Positions 52,704 through 61,653 of a DNA stretch of 64,000 bases are shown here, one piece after another. The first letter of the stretch is position 1; each line of letters starts with the position of its first letter. Position numbers and translations under genes: made by a program. The stretch comes from Pedobacter africanus (GTDB taxonomy: Bacteria; Bacteroidota; Bacteroidia; Sphingobacteriales; Sphingobacteriaceae): the NCBI RefSeq assembly GCF_900176535.1, contig NZ_FWXT01000005.1, positions 261,709-325,708 of the forward strand. Reading direction: 5' to 3'. Below the pieces are notes generated by a model that saw only the letters and a list, made by a program, of their open reading frames with translations, made no database searches and was not told the DNA's origin.

Positions 52704-53705
52704 TTAAAATTCCATTCTTGAGAGTGGCGCCACATCCTGCCCTACAAAATCACCCAGCTGATATTTATGATAGCCTGCTATGGCAATCATGCCTGCATTG
52801 TCCGTACAATACTGAAAAGCTGGTATATAGACATTCCAGTGTTGCTGTTCGGCCATTTTTTGCAGTGCCAGACGTAAACCACTGTTGGCAGAAACACCTC
52901 CCGCTATCGCTATGTCCTTTATACCATACCGAGCGGCAGCCATTTTTAATTTATTAAGCAAAATCCCGACAATGCTATGCTGCACCGAAGCACAAATATC
53001 ATTCAGATGTTCTGATATGAAATCTGGGTTTTTCTTTTCCTGTGCCCGGATAAAATACAAAATCGAAGTCTTCAGTCCGCTAAAACTAAAATTCAAGTCT
53101 TTTATCTGTGGTTCAGGGAATTTAAAGGCTAAAGGATCACCTTCTTTAGCATATTTATCAATTAAAGGCCCTCCCGGATAAGGTAGTTTCAATATTTTCG
53201 CAGTTTTATCAAACGCTTCTCCGGCGGCATCATCCAATGTTTCGCCTACTATCTCCATGTCAAAATAATCCTTCACTAACACAACCTGAGTATGCCCGCC
53301 AGATACGGTAAGACATAAGAACGGAAATTTCGGCTTAGGTTCATCTATAAAATGCGCCAGAATATGAGCCTGCATATGATTTACAGCAATCAATGGCAAA
53401 TCAAGTGCCATAGCAAATGATTTTGCGAATGACACCCCTACCAGCAATGAGCCTAACAGACCTGGTCCACGGGTAAAAGCGACTGCATCCAGCTCATTTT
53501 TTCCAACTCTGGCGTCATTCAATGCCTGTTGAATTACAGGAACAATATTCTGCTGATGTACCCTGGATGCGAGCTCGGGAATTACACCACCATAATTTTC
53601 ATGAATTGTTTGGTTTGCAATAACATTGGCCGTAATTTTGCCGTTGTTACATATGGCAACTGAAGTTTCATCGCAAGAAGATTCTATAGCAAGTATTACT
53701 GACAC
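52704..53705 (-). CDS. tsaD: tRNA threonylcarbamoyl transferase component TsaD
   Basis: A 333-residue enzyme that transfers threonylcarbamoyl to A37 of tRNAs reading ANN codons, with TsaB and TsaE. Metal histidines are H110 and H114 in VNHMQAHILAH; the N-terminal SSCDET and the C-terminal GGVSANSGLR are usual. It starts with GTG at 53705, as no ATG precedes the conserved SVILAIESS. A -7 element TAGTTTTG lies 21 bases upstream (53726-53733). The tamB frame diverges only 27 bases away. Confidence 0.97.
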   Translation of the reverse strand: MSVILAIESSCDETSVAICNNGKITANVIANQTIHENYGGVIPELASRVHQQNIVPVIQQALNDARVGKNELDAVAFTRGPGLLGSLLVGVSFAKSFAMALDLPLIAVNHMQAHILAHFIDEPKPKFPFLCLTVSGGHTQVVLVKDYFDMEIVGETLDDAAGEAFDKTAKILKLPYPGGPLIDKYAKEGDPLAFKFPEPQIKDLNFSFSGLKTSILYFIRAQEKKNPDFISEHLNDICASVQHSIVGILLNKLKMAAARYGIKDIAIAGGVSANSGLRLALQKMAEQQHWNVYIPAFQYCTDNAGMIAIAGYHKYQLGDFVGQDVAPLSRMEF

Positions 53706-53725
53706 GGGTATTTATAATTAAGCTA

Positions 53726-53733
53726 CAAAACTA
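53726..53733 (-). promoter_or_regulatory. -7 element (TAGTTTTG) of tsaD
   Basis: Minus-strand TAGTTTTG matches TAnnTTTG and predicts a tsaD leader of about 15 bases. It overlaps the likely first codon of the divergent tamB gene. No -33 TTG was seen. Confidence 0.45.
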
Positions 53734-56700
53734 TTAAAAAACTATTAAAAATACTGCTTTGGCTTGTTGCATCAGTAATATTACTTGCTGCTGTCATTCT
53801 TTTCGCACTTCAATTCAGACCAGTGCAGACCTATGTAGCAAAAAAAGCTGCTGCATACCTCTCCAAAGAGCTCAACACCACAATATCCTTGAGTGGTATA
53901 TATATAAAGCCTTTCAAATCAGTTGTACTGGAAGATCTATTGGTTCTGGACCAGCAAAAAGATACCCTTCTGAGTACGCCCAAATTTCTGGTAGACATCA
54001 ACCAACTCTCATTAAAGCAAAGAATAATAGCCGTAAATACTGTCCAGATCAATAACGGTTCATTCTTTTTGAAGTCCTACAAAGACACCACTTCTAATCT
54101 TGACTTTATCATCGACTATTTTGATTCGGGGCCTCCGACAATAAAAAAGAAAAAAAAGCCTTATAAGATTTCGTTCGACAGAGTGATCCTGAACAATGTG
54201 GGTTTTAAATACAAAAACTACAGACGGGATACGGTAATGAAAGGTGTTAATTTTGATGATATTGACTTAAGCGGGCTGAATGGCATCTTCGAAAACCTGA
54301 ACACTAAAGACCACATTGTGCAGGCAAATATAAAAGATCTGACCTTCAAGGAAAAAAGTGGCTTTTATTTAAAAAATCTGACTGCTTTTACCACAATTGA
54401 TACCAATAGTATTGAATTAAAAAAACTACTTCTGGTAACGAACCGTAGCCGGCTATCCGACTACTTTCAGATGCGCTTTAAAAGTTTTGACGATTTTGAC
54501 GATTACATCAACAAAGTGAGAATGAAGGCAAACTTTAAAGACAGCCATATTTCCTCTCGCGATGTTTCTTATTTCACTTCCGATCTCGACCAAATGAGTC
54601 TTGACATTGATGTTGATGGCCAGGTAAATGGTTTGGTTAACAATTTAAGGGCAAAAAAACTTTCTGTCAAGGCAGGAAAAGCTACCCATATCAAAGGAGA
54701 TTTTATATTAAAAGGGCTGCCTTATCTTAAAGAAACTTTTATGGACCTCAAGATTGAAATGGCAGGCACCAATAACACCGATCTGGATGAAATAGTAACC
54801 AGCATCACTGGTAAAAAAGAAAAAGTGGTTCCCAAAATAGTCGACAAGTTTGGTAACATTAACTTTAATGGCTCTTTTACTGGGTTTAAAAACGACTTTA
54901 TTGCCTACGGGGAGTTTAAGACCAAACTGGGAAGATTGGTTTCCGACGTAAATATGAAAATCGATAAAAAAGGCATGCCCTCCTACACAGGGAATGTAAA
55001 AACTTACGATTTTAACATCGGCGACCTTATCGATGAAAAGATGCTTGGCCGACTGTCCGCCTCATTGTATGTAAAAGGCCGTGGTACAGAAATGCAAAAC
55101 CTGTCAGAAAAATTAAATGGTGACATCGAGTACATTGATTTTAACCATTACAGGTATCGAAGCGTTAAAATTGACGGTACATTTGATAAAAAGTATTTTG
55201 ACGGAAGTTTAAAGATTAACGATAAGAATATTCAGCTTGCATTTGATGGTGGTGTAAACCTGAATCCCAAATTGCCTGTTTTTAATTTTAAGGCTACAAT
55301 AAAAAATGCAAAGCTGCGGGCATTAAAACTATACAAAGATTCCCTAAAAATAGATGCAGTATTCAACACCAATTTTTCAGGAACCAACCTGAACAATATA
55401 CAAGGAAGGTTAAGGCTACAGGAAATTACCCTGGACAACGTAAAGGGCATATATCATATCGATTCCGTAGAGCTACAGGCGAATGGTCTGGGTAAAGACC
55501 GCAACCTGACTATAAAATCAGATATACTGGATGCCAGCATCAAAGGGCAGTACGACCTGAATACCCTCCCTTCATATTACAAGGCCCTGGCAAAAAAGTA
55601 CATCCCTTCTTTGAAAGCCGATATTGTCAAATTTGGTGACCAGATATTTCAATTTAATCTGAACATCAAAAGGTTTGAACCTATTGCTGAATTGCTGGTA
55701 CCTGGCCTGTCCCTTGAAGACCAGGCTATCTTTGCCGGGAACTTTGATTCCCCTAATAACATTGCCACTTTAAATGGCTTTATCAAAAAACTCAAATATA
55801 AAGGTGTAGTAGTCAATAACATCATTGTCGACGAAAACACAAGTACCAACCAGCTGCAGGCCATTATCACCTCAGACAGGGTAGACCTGAACGACAGCCT
55901 TTACATAAAAAATGTCAACATCTCCAATATTCTACGCAATGATAGCCTATCACTAAACGTAAAATTATCTAACGAAGATGACGTAAATCAACTGGATTTA
56001 AACGGTTTAATTGAATTCGCCAATGATACAACCGCCCGCGTCAGCATTCTTCCATCCATTTTAAAGGTTAACAATGAAGACTGGAAAATACAGGAAAAGG
56101 TAAGAATCAACTTTCATGATGGAAAAACAGAAATCAACAACTTTGATCTTAACAATGGAAGGCAGCTACTAACGTTGGACGGTGTGCTGTCTGGTAATCC
56201 GGAAGATATGTTACGGGTGGGATTTAAAGACTTTAGCCTGACCACCTTAAACCCCTTTGTAAAAGCTATGGGATTAAAATTGAGTGGCAACGTAAACGGA
56301 GAAACCAAACTTTCCAATATCCTGAAATCACCAGAAATAAGGGACAACATCAAAATAGACTCCCTTACTTTTAACGATACCTATATAGGTAGCCTTACAG
56401 ACACTTCTTCATATGATCAGTCAAAAAAAGCAGCCAACATCTTTACCAATATTGTTGCTGCCGACCGGGAAACTCTCAGGGCTACGGGAAGTCTTGATCT
56501 GGAAAAGAAGGAAATCGACGTCCTGGTCAAACTGGATGAAAGTGAATTAGCCGTTTTGGAACCATTTGTTAATGAACTGGTTTCAAATCTCAAAGGTCAT
56601 ATATCTTCCAACCTGACCGTAAAAGGCCCTTTTGACAAACCTGAAATTAAAGGTACTGTTGCCTTTGATAAAGCTACGATGACCATCAATTACCTCAAAA

Positions 56701-58220
56701 CAACTTACACTATTTCAGATGAGGTAACAGTGAACAATAGCATTATTGCAATCAAAGATCTTAAACTACTGGATACAGACAATGATGAAGCCATCGCGAA
56801 TGGCACGGTGGACCTTAATGATCTCAACAATCCAACTCTGGATGTTAATGTGAATGCCAACCATTTTATGGCCTTAAATACTACCGAAAAAGACAATTCC
56901 TTATATTTTGGGCAGGCGTATGCCACAGGCTCTTTTAAATTTAAAGGTCCTACCAATAAAATGTTTATAGATATAGATGCTAAAACTGAAAAGGGAACCG
57001 TTTTTAACTTACCACTAAACAGTTCTGAAACCGTATCCAGTAAGGACTTTATTACCTTTGTAAGTAAAGACACCACAAACTTTGTAAAGAAACAAACAAG
57101 TTTCGACGGACTTACCATGAGTCTGAAACTATCAGTTGATGCCAGTAGTACAGCAAATATCTTTACAACTTTGGGCAAACTAAGTGGTAAAGGGTATTCC
57201 AGAAACCTGGCACTAAACATCAACAGCCTGGGCGATTTTGAAATGTCGGGCGACTATATTATAGAGAGCGGAAGTTTTGATTTTACCGCTCAGGAAGTGA
57301 TCAACAAGAAATTCAGCATTCGCCAGGGCGGCACCATCAGGTGGACAGGCAACCCTTCTGCCGCTCAGATCAATTTGAAAGCCATCTATGCGCTTAGGGC
57401 GAGTACGGCCGATTTATATACAGCAGCTAACCGCGAAGGAGCTAATGCCAATGAAAGGGTCTTAACGGAAGTAGAAATGGGACTTAGCGGCTTGCTGCTC
57501 AAACCAGATATCAAGCTGGATATTTTCTTCCCTTCTAACCCCGCCATTAAGGAGGAAATGCAATCCTATTTTAATGACGACAATAACAGAAACCTACAGG
57601 CCCTCAGTCTGATCATCAGGCGGAGCTTTGCTCCGGGATCTGGAAAAGAAGACCTGGGAAAACAATTGTCTTCAGGGGTAGCCAGCACTGCAACAGAGCT
57701 GCTGTTTAATCAATTCAACAATGTACTTTCCTCATTAAACCTGGATTTTGTAGACATTAACATCCGTTCATTGAGTGAGGCAAATGCGTCTTTCCGCTTT
57801 TTCAAGGACAGGATCATCCTAAATGCCGGTATCGTTGACAAAAACAGCAGAAGTGACCTTTCTCCAATTGGATTCTCAAGAGACAATGTAGGAAGTGAGG
57901 TTGAGGTATTGGCCTTAATTAAAAAGGATGGTACCCTGGTAGGCAAACTGGCTAATAAGCCACCTACACAACAGAGCATTTTTAATACTGGCCTGCAAAA
58001 TACCAATGTAACCTCTTTGGGCCTGATCTATACGCAACAATTTGACAGTTTCAGAGAGTTCATACAAAAAATTTCGGGCAAACTTCGCAACGAGGAAAAA
58101 AAGAAGCTGGAGGAGAAAAAAAAGAAAGCAGAGGATGATAAAAAATCCTCTGCTGTCCAAACAAATCCTGCTAACAAGGAAGGAATTATAAATGATCAGA
58201 AAAAACCTAAAAGGAAATAA
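53733..58220 (+). CDS. tamB: TamB-like translocation/assembly module protein (DUF490)
   Basis: A very long envelope protein (about 1495 residues from the codon at 53733). It has an N-terminal membrane anchor (KKLLKILLWLVASVILLAAV), then a long repetitive beta-strand body and a C-terminal DUF490 domain (about 1100-1440), ending in a lysine-rich tail. TamB bridges inner and outer membrane and moves lipids or outer-membrane proteins. No ATG, GTG or TTG precedes the anchor in frame: the frame is closed by TAA at 53715 and ATT at 53733 is the best candidate. A GTG at 53823 would delete the anchor. The start is therefore uncertain, the rest firm. Confidence 0.85.
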   Translation: MKKLLKILLWLVASVILLAAVILFALQFRPVQTYVAKKAAAYLSKELNTTISLSGIYIKPFKSVVLEDLLVLDQQKDTLLSTPKFLVDINQLSLKQRIIAVNTVQINNGSFFLKSYKDTTSNLDFIIDYFDSGPPTIKKKKKPYKISFDRVILNNVGFKYKNYRRDTVMKGVNFDDIDLSGLNGIFENLNTKDHIVQANIKDLTFKEKSGFYLKNLTAFTTIDTNSIELKKLLLVTNRSRLSDYFQMRFKSFDDFDDYINKVRMKANFKDSHISSRDVSYFTSDLDQMSLDIDVDGQVNGLVNNLRAKKLSVKAGKATHIKGDFILKGLPYLKETFMDLKIEMAGTNNTDLDEIVTSITGKKEKVVPKIVDKFGNINFNGSFTGFKNDFIAYGEFKTKLGRLVSDVNMKIDKKGMPSYTGNVKTYDFNIGDLIDEKMLGRLSASLYVKGRGTEMQNLSEKLNGDIEYIDFNHYRYRSVKIDGTFDKKYFDGSLKINDKNIQLAFDGGVNLNPKLPVFNFKATIKNAKLRALKLYKDSLKIDAVFNTNFSGTNLNNIQGRLRLQEITLDNVKGIYHIDSVELQANGLGKDRNLTIKSDILDASIKGQYDLNTLPSYYKALAKKYIPSLKADIVKFGDQIFQFNLNIKRFEPIAELLVPGLSLEDQAIFAGNFDSPNNIATLNGFIKKLKYKGVVVNNIIVDENTSTNQLQAIITSDRVDLNDSLYIKNVNISNILRNDSLSLNVKLSNEDDVNQLDLNGLIEFANDTTARVSILPSILKVNNEDWKIQEKVRINFHDGKTEINNFDLNNGRQLLTLDGVLSGNPEDMLRVGFKDFSLTTLNPFVKAMGLKLSGNVNGETKLSNILKSPEIRDNIKIDSLTFNDTYIGSLTDTSSYDQSKKAANIFTNIVAADRETLRATGSLDLEKKEIDVLVKLDESELAVLEPFVNELVSNLKGHISSNLTVKGPFDKPEIKGTVAFDKATMTINYLKTTYTISDEVTVNNSIIAIKDLKLLDTDNDEAIANGTVDLNDLNNPTLDVNVNANHFMALNTTEKDNSLYFGQAYATGSFKFKGPTNKMFIDIDAKTEKGTVFNLPLNSSETVSSKDFITFVSKDTTNFVKKQTSFDGLTMSLKLSVDASSTANIFTTLGKLSGKGYSRNLALNINSLGDFEMSGDYIIESGSFDFTAQEVINKKFSIRQGGTIRWTGNPSAAQINLKAIYALRASTADLYTAANREGANANERVLTEVEMGLSGLLLKPDIKLDIFFPSNPAIKEEMQSYFNDDNNRNLQALSLIIRRSFAPGSGKEDLGKQLSSGVASTATELLFNQFNNVLSSLNLDFVDINIRSLSEANASFRFFKDRIILNAGIVDKNSRSDLSPIGFSRDNVGSEVEVLALIKKDGTLVGKLANKPPTQQSIFNTGLQNTNVTSLGLIYTQQFDSFREFIQKISGKLRNEEKKKLEEKKKKAEDDKKSSAVQTNPANKEGIINDQKKPKRK

Positions 58221-58224
58221 TCCT

Positions 58225-59436
58225 CTAACCTTTCATGATCTGATGTCCCATTTTATCACGTTTTGTTTTCAGGTAATGCTCATTGTGTACATTACTTTCG
58301 ATTTCTATCGCAATATTTTCTACAATTTCCAAACCATAGCCAATTAAACCAGCCCTTTTGGTAGGATTGTTAGACATTAGTCTCATTTTAGTTACACCTT
58401 GCGCCCTCAATATCTGGGCACCTACACCATAATCACGTTCATCGCCTTTAAAACCTAACTTAATATTGGCCTCAACGGTGTCAAACCCAGCATCCTGCAA
58501 GTTATAAGAACGCAGCTTATTGATCAGTCCGATCCCTCTGCCTTCCTGGTTCATATAGACAACAACCCCTTTCCCCTCTTTGTCAATCATTTCCATCGCT
58601 TTATGGAGCTGAGGTCCGCAATCGCAACGACAAGAGCCAAAAATATCACCCGTTACACAGGAACTATGTACCCTTGCCAAAACAGGTTCATCTTCAAGCC
58701 ATTCACCTTTACTGATGGCAAGATGAGTCGCATTATTATCCAGTTGCGTATATGCCGTCATTTTAAAATCCCCCCATTGAGTAGGCAAATTTACAGTCAC
58801 CTCCTCTTTAATCAGGCTTTCTTTACTCAATCTGTAGGCAATAAGGTCTTTGATTGAAATAATTCTAAGTTGATGTCTTTCGGCAATCTTGATCAGATCA
58901 GGAAGCCTGGCCATTTCACCGTCTTCTTTTAATATCTCCACCAGGACACCAGCTTCTTCCATGCCAGCCAGCCGGGCCAGATCCACAGTAGCCTCTGTAT
59001 GGCCTGCCCTTCTTAATACCCCTCCATCCTTCGCTCTCAATGGGAAAATATGTCCGGGTCTGCCTAATTCTGAAGGATCTATGTTAGGATCGATTAGCGC
59101 CCGGATTGTTTTCGATCTGTCTGAAGCCGAAATTCCCGTAGTACAACCGTGCCCCAGCAAATCTACAGATACTGTGAAGTTCGTTTCATAGGCTGCAGTG
59201 TTCTTCCCAACCATAGATTCCAATCCCAGCTCATCACACCTTTGCTCCGTTAAAGGCGCACAGATTAAACCACGGCCATATGTTGCCATAAAATTGATCA
59301 CCTCCGGGGTAACATTGGCAGCTGCCGTCAGAAAATCTCCTTCATTCTCCCTATCTTCATCATCAACAACGATAATAACTTTTCCCGCTTTTATATCAGC
59401 AATAGCATCTTCTATTGCATCCAGTTTAATTTCCAT
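58225..59436 (-). CDS. ribBA: Bifunctional DHBP synthase/GTP cyclohydrolase II
   Basis: A 403-residue enzyme that starts riboflavin synthesis from both precursors. The N-terminal RibB domain (about 1-200) has DDEDRENEGDF and GHTEATVDLARLAG; the C-terminal RibA domain has the zinc cysteines in SSCVTGDIFGSCRCDCG and the catalytic region YMNQEGRGIGL. ATG at 59436 is preferred; the frame extends to 59484 without conserved residues. The stop lies four bases from the tamB stop. No FMN riboswitch was recognised in the leader. Confidence 0.96.
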   Translation of the reverse strand: MEIKLDAIEDAIADIKAGKVIIVVDDEDRENEGDFLTAAANVTPEVINFMATYGRGLICAPLTEQRCDELGLESMVGKNTAAYETNFTVSVDLLGHGCTTGISASDRSKTIRALIDPNIDPSELGRPGHIFPLRAKDGGVLRRAGHTEATVDLARLAGMEEAGVLVEILKEDGEMARLPDLIKIAERHQLRIISIKDLIAYRLSKESLIKEEVTVNLPTQWGDFKMTAYTQLDNNATHLAISKGEWLEDEPVLARVHSSCVTGDIFGSCRCDCGPQLHKAMEMIDKEGKGVVVYMNQEGRGIGLINKLRSYNLQDAGFDTVEANIKLGFKGDERDYGVGAQILRAQGVTKMRLMSNNPTKRAGLIGYGLEIVENIAIEIESNVHNEHYLKTKRDKMGHQIMKG

Positions 59437-59498
59437 TTTATAAGTATATCCATCACAAGGCCCAATAAAATGCCTGAGATTCAATTAAAATTATATTG

Positions 59499-59506
59499 CA
59501 AAGTTA
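59499..59506 (-). promoter_or_regulatory. -7 element (TAACTTTG) of ribBA
   Basis: Minus-strand TAACTTTG lies 62 bases before the ribBA ATG. TTTG tracts lie upstream but at short spacing (13 bases). Confidence 0.45.
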
Positions 59507-59580
59507 CAACCTTCAAAGACAAATAACAGCTTAAAATATCATAAATAAGTAATGAAACAGTTTGATATTCCCTATAAAAG

Positions 59581-61023
59581 CTATGCCTTTTGTGCCGTTT
59601 TTTTTGATGAAAATCTTTTGAAAAAATTAACAAGCAGGCTTTTGAAGTAATTCACATCAAACAAGGCTGAATCTACTGTAGCCTTATAGGTAAGAAATGC
59701 GCCCAAAGGGGACAGAATGATAATAGCAAGCCACATTCCGAAAAAAGGAGTTAAAGAACCCTGCGTAGCGGATTTCTCAGAAACAGTTGCTATGATATGA
59801 TAGATCAGAAAAAATACAATAGCCATTACAACAGGTAATCCCAGTCCGCCTTTTCTGATAATGGCACCTAAAGGAGCCCCAATAAAAAACAACAGTAAAC
59901 ATGATGCGGCCAAAGTGAATTTTTTCTGATACTCTATCTGAACTTTTATGATATTTTTAACACGGTCGGCATGTTCAGCCAACCGCCCTGATGTAGCTTG
60001 CTGAATTGAATTCGCCTGGTCCAGTGCACTTTGTATAACTGCCAATTTCTGATTCTTAGGAATAGTATTTAAGATCTCGCCTCCGATTTTTTTTGCCGGG
60101 GTATTGATTTTAGTATAGCCTTTGGTGTAACTGTTCTGTTTATAGTAACCACTCAGGTTCAAAGCGGCTGATTTATTTACCACTGCAAGTTCTTTCTTCA
60201 GGGAATCCTCTTTTTTTGTAAGGCCTTTCAAGTTAAGCATCTGAGTATTTCCCCTAAATCCTTCTTCATCCGTCCTGTTCATCTTAAAACTCGAAATGTC
60301 AAATTTTTGATCTGTTTCCTTAAATCGCATTCTGGTTAGTTCCTGCCTTGGATTATAAGCGGCATTCTTACCACTCGACTCCTCATACCTGACTCCATCA
60401 TGTAAAGTAAGTAGCAGATAATCATCATTTTTAGACATCTTGCCGCTCTTCGCTATAATGATCTTTGCTATACCATTGTTACTGGTATGATCGTATATCA
60501 TTACATTATGCAAAGAAATCCCATCGGCTCCTTTCTTATCTACTCTAATGGAATATCCCGGTATGCTGTTGTTAAATACCCCCTCTTTAATCAGGAAAGA
60601 AAGTTTTTTATTTCGTATGTCCCACAACAAAGAACCAAATTTCAAATTGGCCTTTGGCAGCATGTAATCGGAAAAAATAAAGGAGCTAATGGCTAGAAAA
60701 ACGATCAATACCAATAATGGCCGCATTGCTTTTTGCAACGATACGCCGGCAGATTTTATGGCTACCAGTTCGTAGTTCTCTCCAAGTGTTCCAAAAGTCA
60801 TAATAGAAGACAGCAAAATGGAGAGCGGCAGGGCCATAGACACATTGGCCGCCGAAGCATAATACATGAGCTCGAGAATAACGTACCACTCAAAGCCCTT
60901 TCCGATCAGGTCGTCAATGTATTTGAACAAAAACAGCATCAACAGGATAAACATCACTATAAAAAAAGTGACGAAGAAAGGCTTTATAAATGCTTTGACA
61001 AGTAGTAAATGTATCTTTTTCAA
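59581..61023 (-). CDS. LptF/LptG family permease (YjgP/YjgQ)
   Basis: A 480-residue inner-membrane protein with three membrane segments before and three after a large periplasmic domain, as in LptF and LptG. These form the LptB2FG exporter, which extracts lipopolysaccharide. Bacteroidota often have enlarged periplasmic domains, as here (about 130-360). The start is TTG at 61023, directly after a TACCTTTG element. Whether it is LptF or LptG is not decided. It is transcribed after the START-like gene. Confidence 0.92.
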   Translation of the reverse strand: MKKIHLLLVKAFIKPFFVTFFIVMFILLMLFLFKYIDDLIGKGFEWYVILELMYYASAANVSMALPLSILLSSIMTFGTLGENYELVAIKSAGVSLQKAMRPLLVLIVFLAISSFIFSDYMLPKANLKFGSLLWDIRNKKLSFLIKEGVFNNSIPGYSIRVDKKGADGISLHNVMIYDHTSNNGIAKIIIAKSGKMSKNDDYLLLTLHDGVRYEESSGKNAAYNPRQELTRMRFKETDQKFDISSFKMNRTDEEGFRGNTQMLNLKGLTKKEDSLKKELAVVNKSAALNLSGYYKQNSYTKGYTKINTPAKKIGGEILNTIPKNQKLAVIQSALDQANSIQQATSGRLAEHADRVKNIIKVQIEYQKKFTLAASCLLLFFIGAPLGAIIRKGGLGLPVVMAIVFFLIYHIIATVSEKSATQGSLTPFFGMWLAIIILSPLGAFLTYKATVDSALFDVNYFKSLLVNFFKRFSSKKTAQKA

Positions 61024-61027
61024 TTTA

Positions 61028-61035
61028 CAAAGGTA
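61028..61035 (-). promoter_or_regulatory. -7 element (TACCTTTG) abutting the LptF/G start
   Basis: Minus-strand TACCTTTG lies four bases before the TTG start at 61023, so a leaderless transcript is possible. It also lies between the two minus-strand genes, so it may be an internal promoter. Confidence 0.4.
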
Positions 61036-61053
61036 GGCAAAGCCAATGAAAAA

Positions 61054-61434
61054 TTAAGCACCTAATACGCTGTGGAGATAGTTGATCTGGTTATCCCATA
61101 TCTGTCTGCGTTCTGCAAGTGTATCGTCAGTAGCAAAATCCGTAATTGAAAGCGCTACATCATTGGTCAATTCATCCTGAACAATTTCCATTTCAAAATA
61201 GCAGTGCGGCTCATCGTCTATCCATTTGAACTTTACCAGTTTATTCTCCTTAACGCTTAACAACTTGGCTTTCTGCACCTCATCGTCCCATGTAAAAGTA
61301 TACACCTGATCACGGAAAATTACATCATCAGCAAACCACTGCGACAAGCCATTAGGTTCACTGATAAAGCTAAATAAAATACGCGGAGACGATCTCAATT
61401 CATATTCTAAAGTAAATTTTTTCTTTTCTGACAT
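61054..61434 (-). CDS. START-like domain protein (SRPBCC)
   Basis: A 126-residue single-domain protein. MSEKKKFTLEYELRSSPRIL, then FSFISEPNGLSQWFADDV and YTFTWDDE resemble AHSA1/START-like folds, which bind hydrophobic ligands in a deep pocket; I recognise it from Bacteroidota genomes. No catalytic motif is seen. It precedes the LptF/G-like gene by 30 bases on the same strand. A lipid-related role is only inferred from this context. Confidence 0.85.
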   Translation of the reverse strand: MSEKKKFTLEYELRSSPRILFSFISEPNGLSQWFADDVIFRDQVYTFTWDDEVQKAKLLSVKENKLVKFKWIDDEPHCYFEMEIVQDELTNDVALSITDFATDDTLAERRQIWDNQINYLHSVLGA

Positions 61435-61477
61435 CGCTAAGCACTTATATTCTGAATTTTTTAGACAATTTTTAACA

Positions 61478-61513
61478 TTTGTTTCTAAAGAAAAGTAATT
61501 TATTCTATATTTG
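61478..61513 (+). promoter_or_regulatory. Promoter of tRNA-Met
   Basis: TTTG (61478-61481), 24 bases, then TATATTTG (61506-61513), 25 bases before the tRNA. Spacing is longer than usual. Confidence 0.55.
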
Positions 61514-61538
61514 CAACTCTTTAGAAAAAAGACCGCCC

Positions 61539-61612
61539 GGCGGGGTAGCTCAGATGGTTAGAGCGCAGGATTCATAACCCTGAGGTCGGCAGTTCGATCC
61601 TGCTCCCCGCTA
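61539..61612 (+). tRNA. tRNA-Met (CAT), elongator type
   Basis: A 74-base cloverleaf with the acceptor GGCGGGG / CCCCGCT, D arm GCTC/GAGC, anticodon loop TTCATAA giving CAT, and T loop TTCGATC. Position 1 pairs with 72 as G-T and the anticodon stem lacks three GC pairs, so it is not the initiator. A31-C39 is mismatched. CCA is not encoded. tRNA-Ile with lysidine at CAT cannot be fully excluded. Confidence 0.93.
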
Positions 61613-61618
61613 CACTGA

Positions 61619-61643
61619 AAAGCCCATCCTTTGGATGGGCTTT
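61619..61643. terminator. Terminator of tRNA-Met, probably bidirectional
   Basis: AAAGCCCATCC and GGATGGGCTTT pair around a three-base TTT loop. It follows the tRNA by six bases and lies 10 bases from the convergent subtilase stop. Confidence 0.88.
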
Positions 61644-61653
61644 CTTATTCTTG

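Noticed and set aside
56705..57223. 172-residue minus-strand frame inside tamB
   Set aside because: Antisense shadow of a well-supported beta-rich protein; no start or motif.
59437..59580. FMN riboswitch before ribBA
   Set aside because: The conserved FMN aptamer segments are absent from the A/T-rich leader.
61539..61612. Initiator tRNA-Met
   Set aside because: The 1-72 positions pair as G-T and the anticodon stem lacks the three G-C pairs of initiators.
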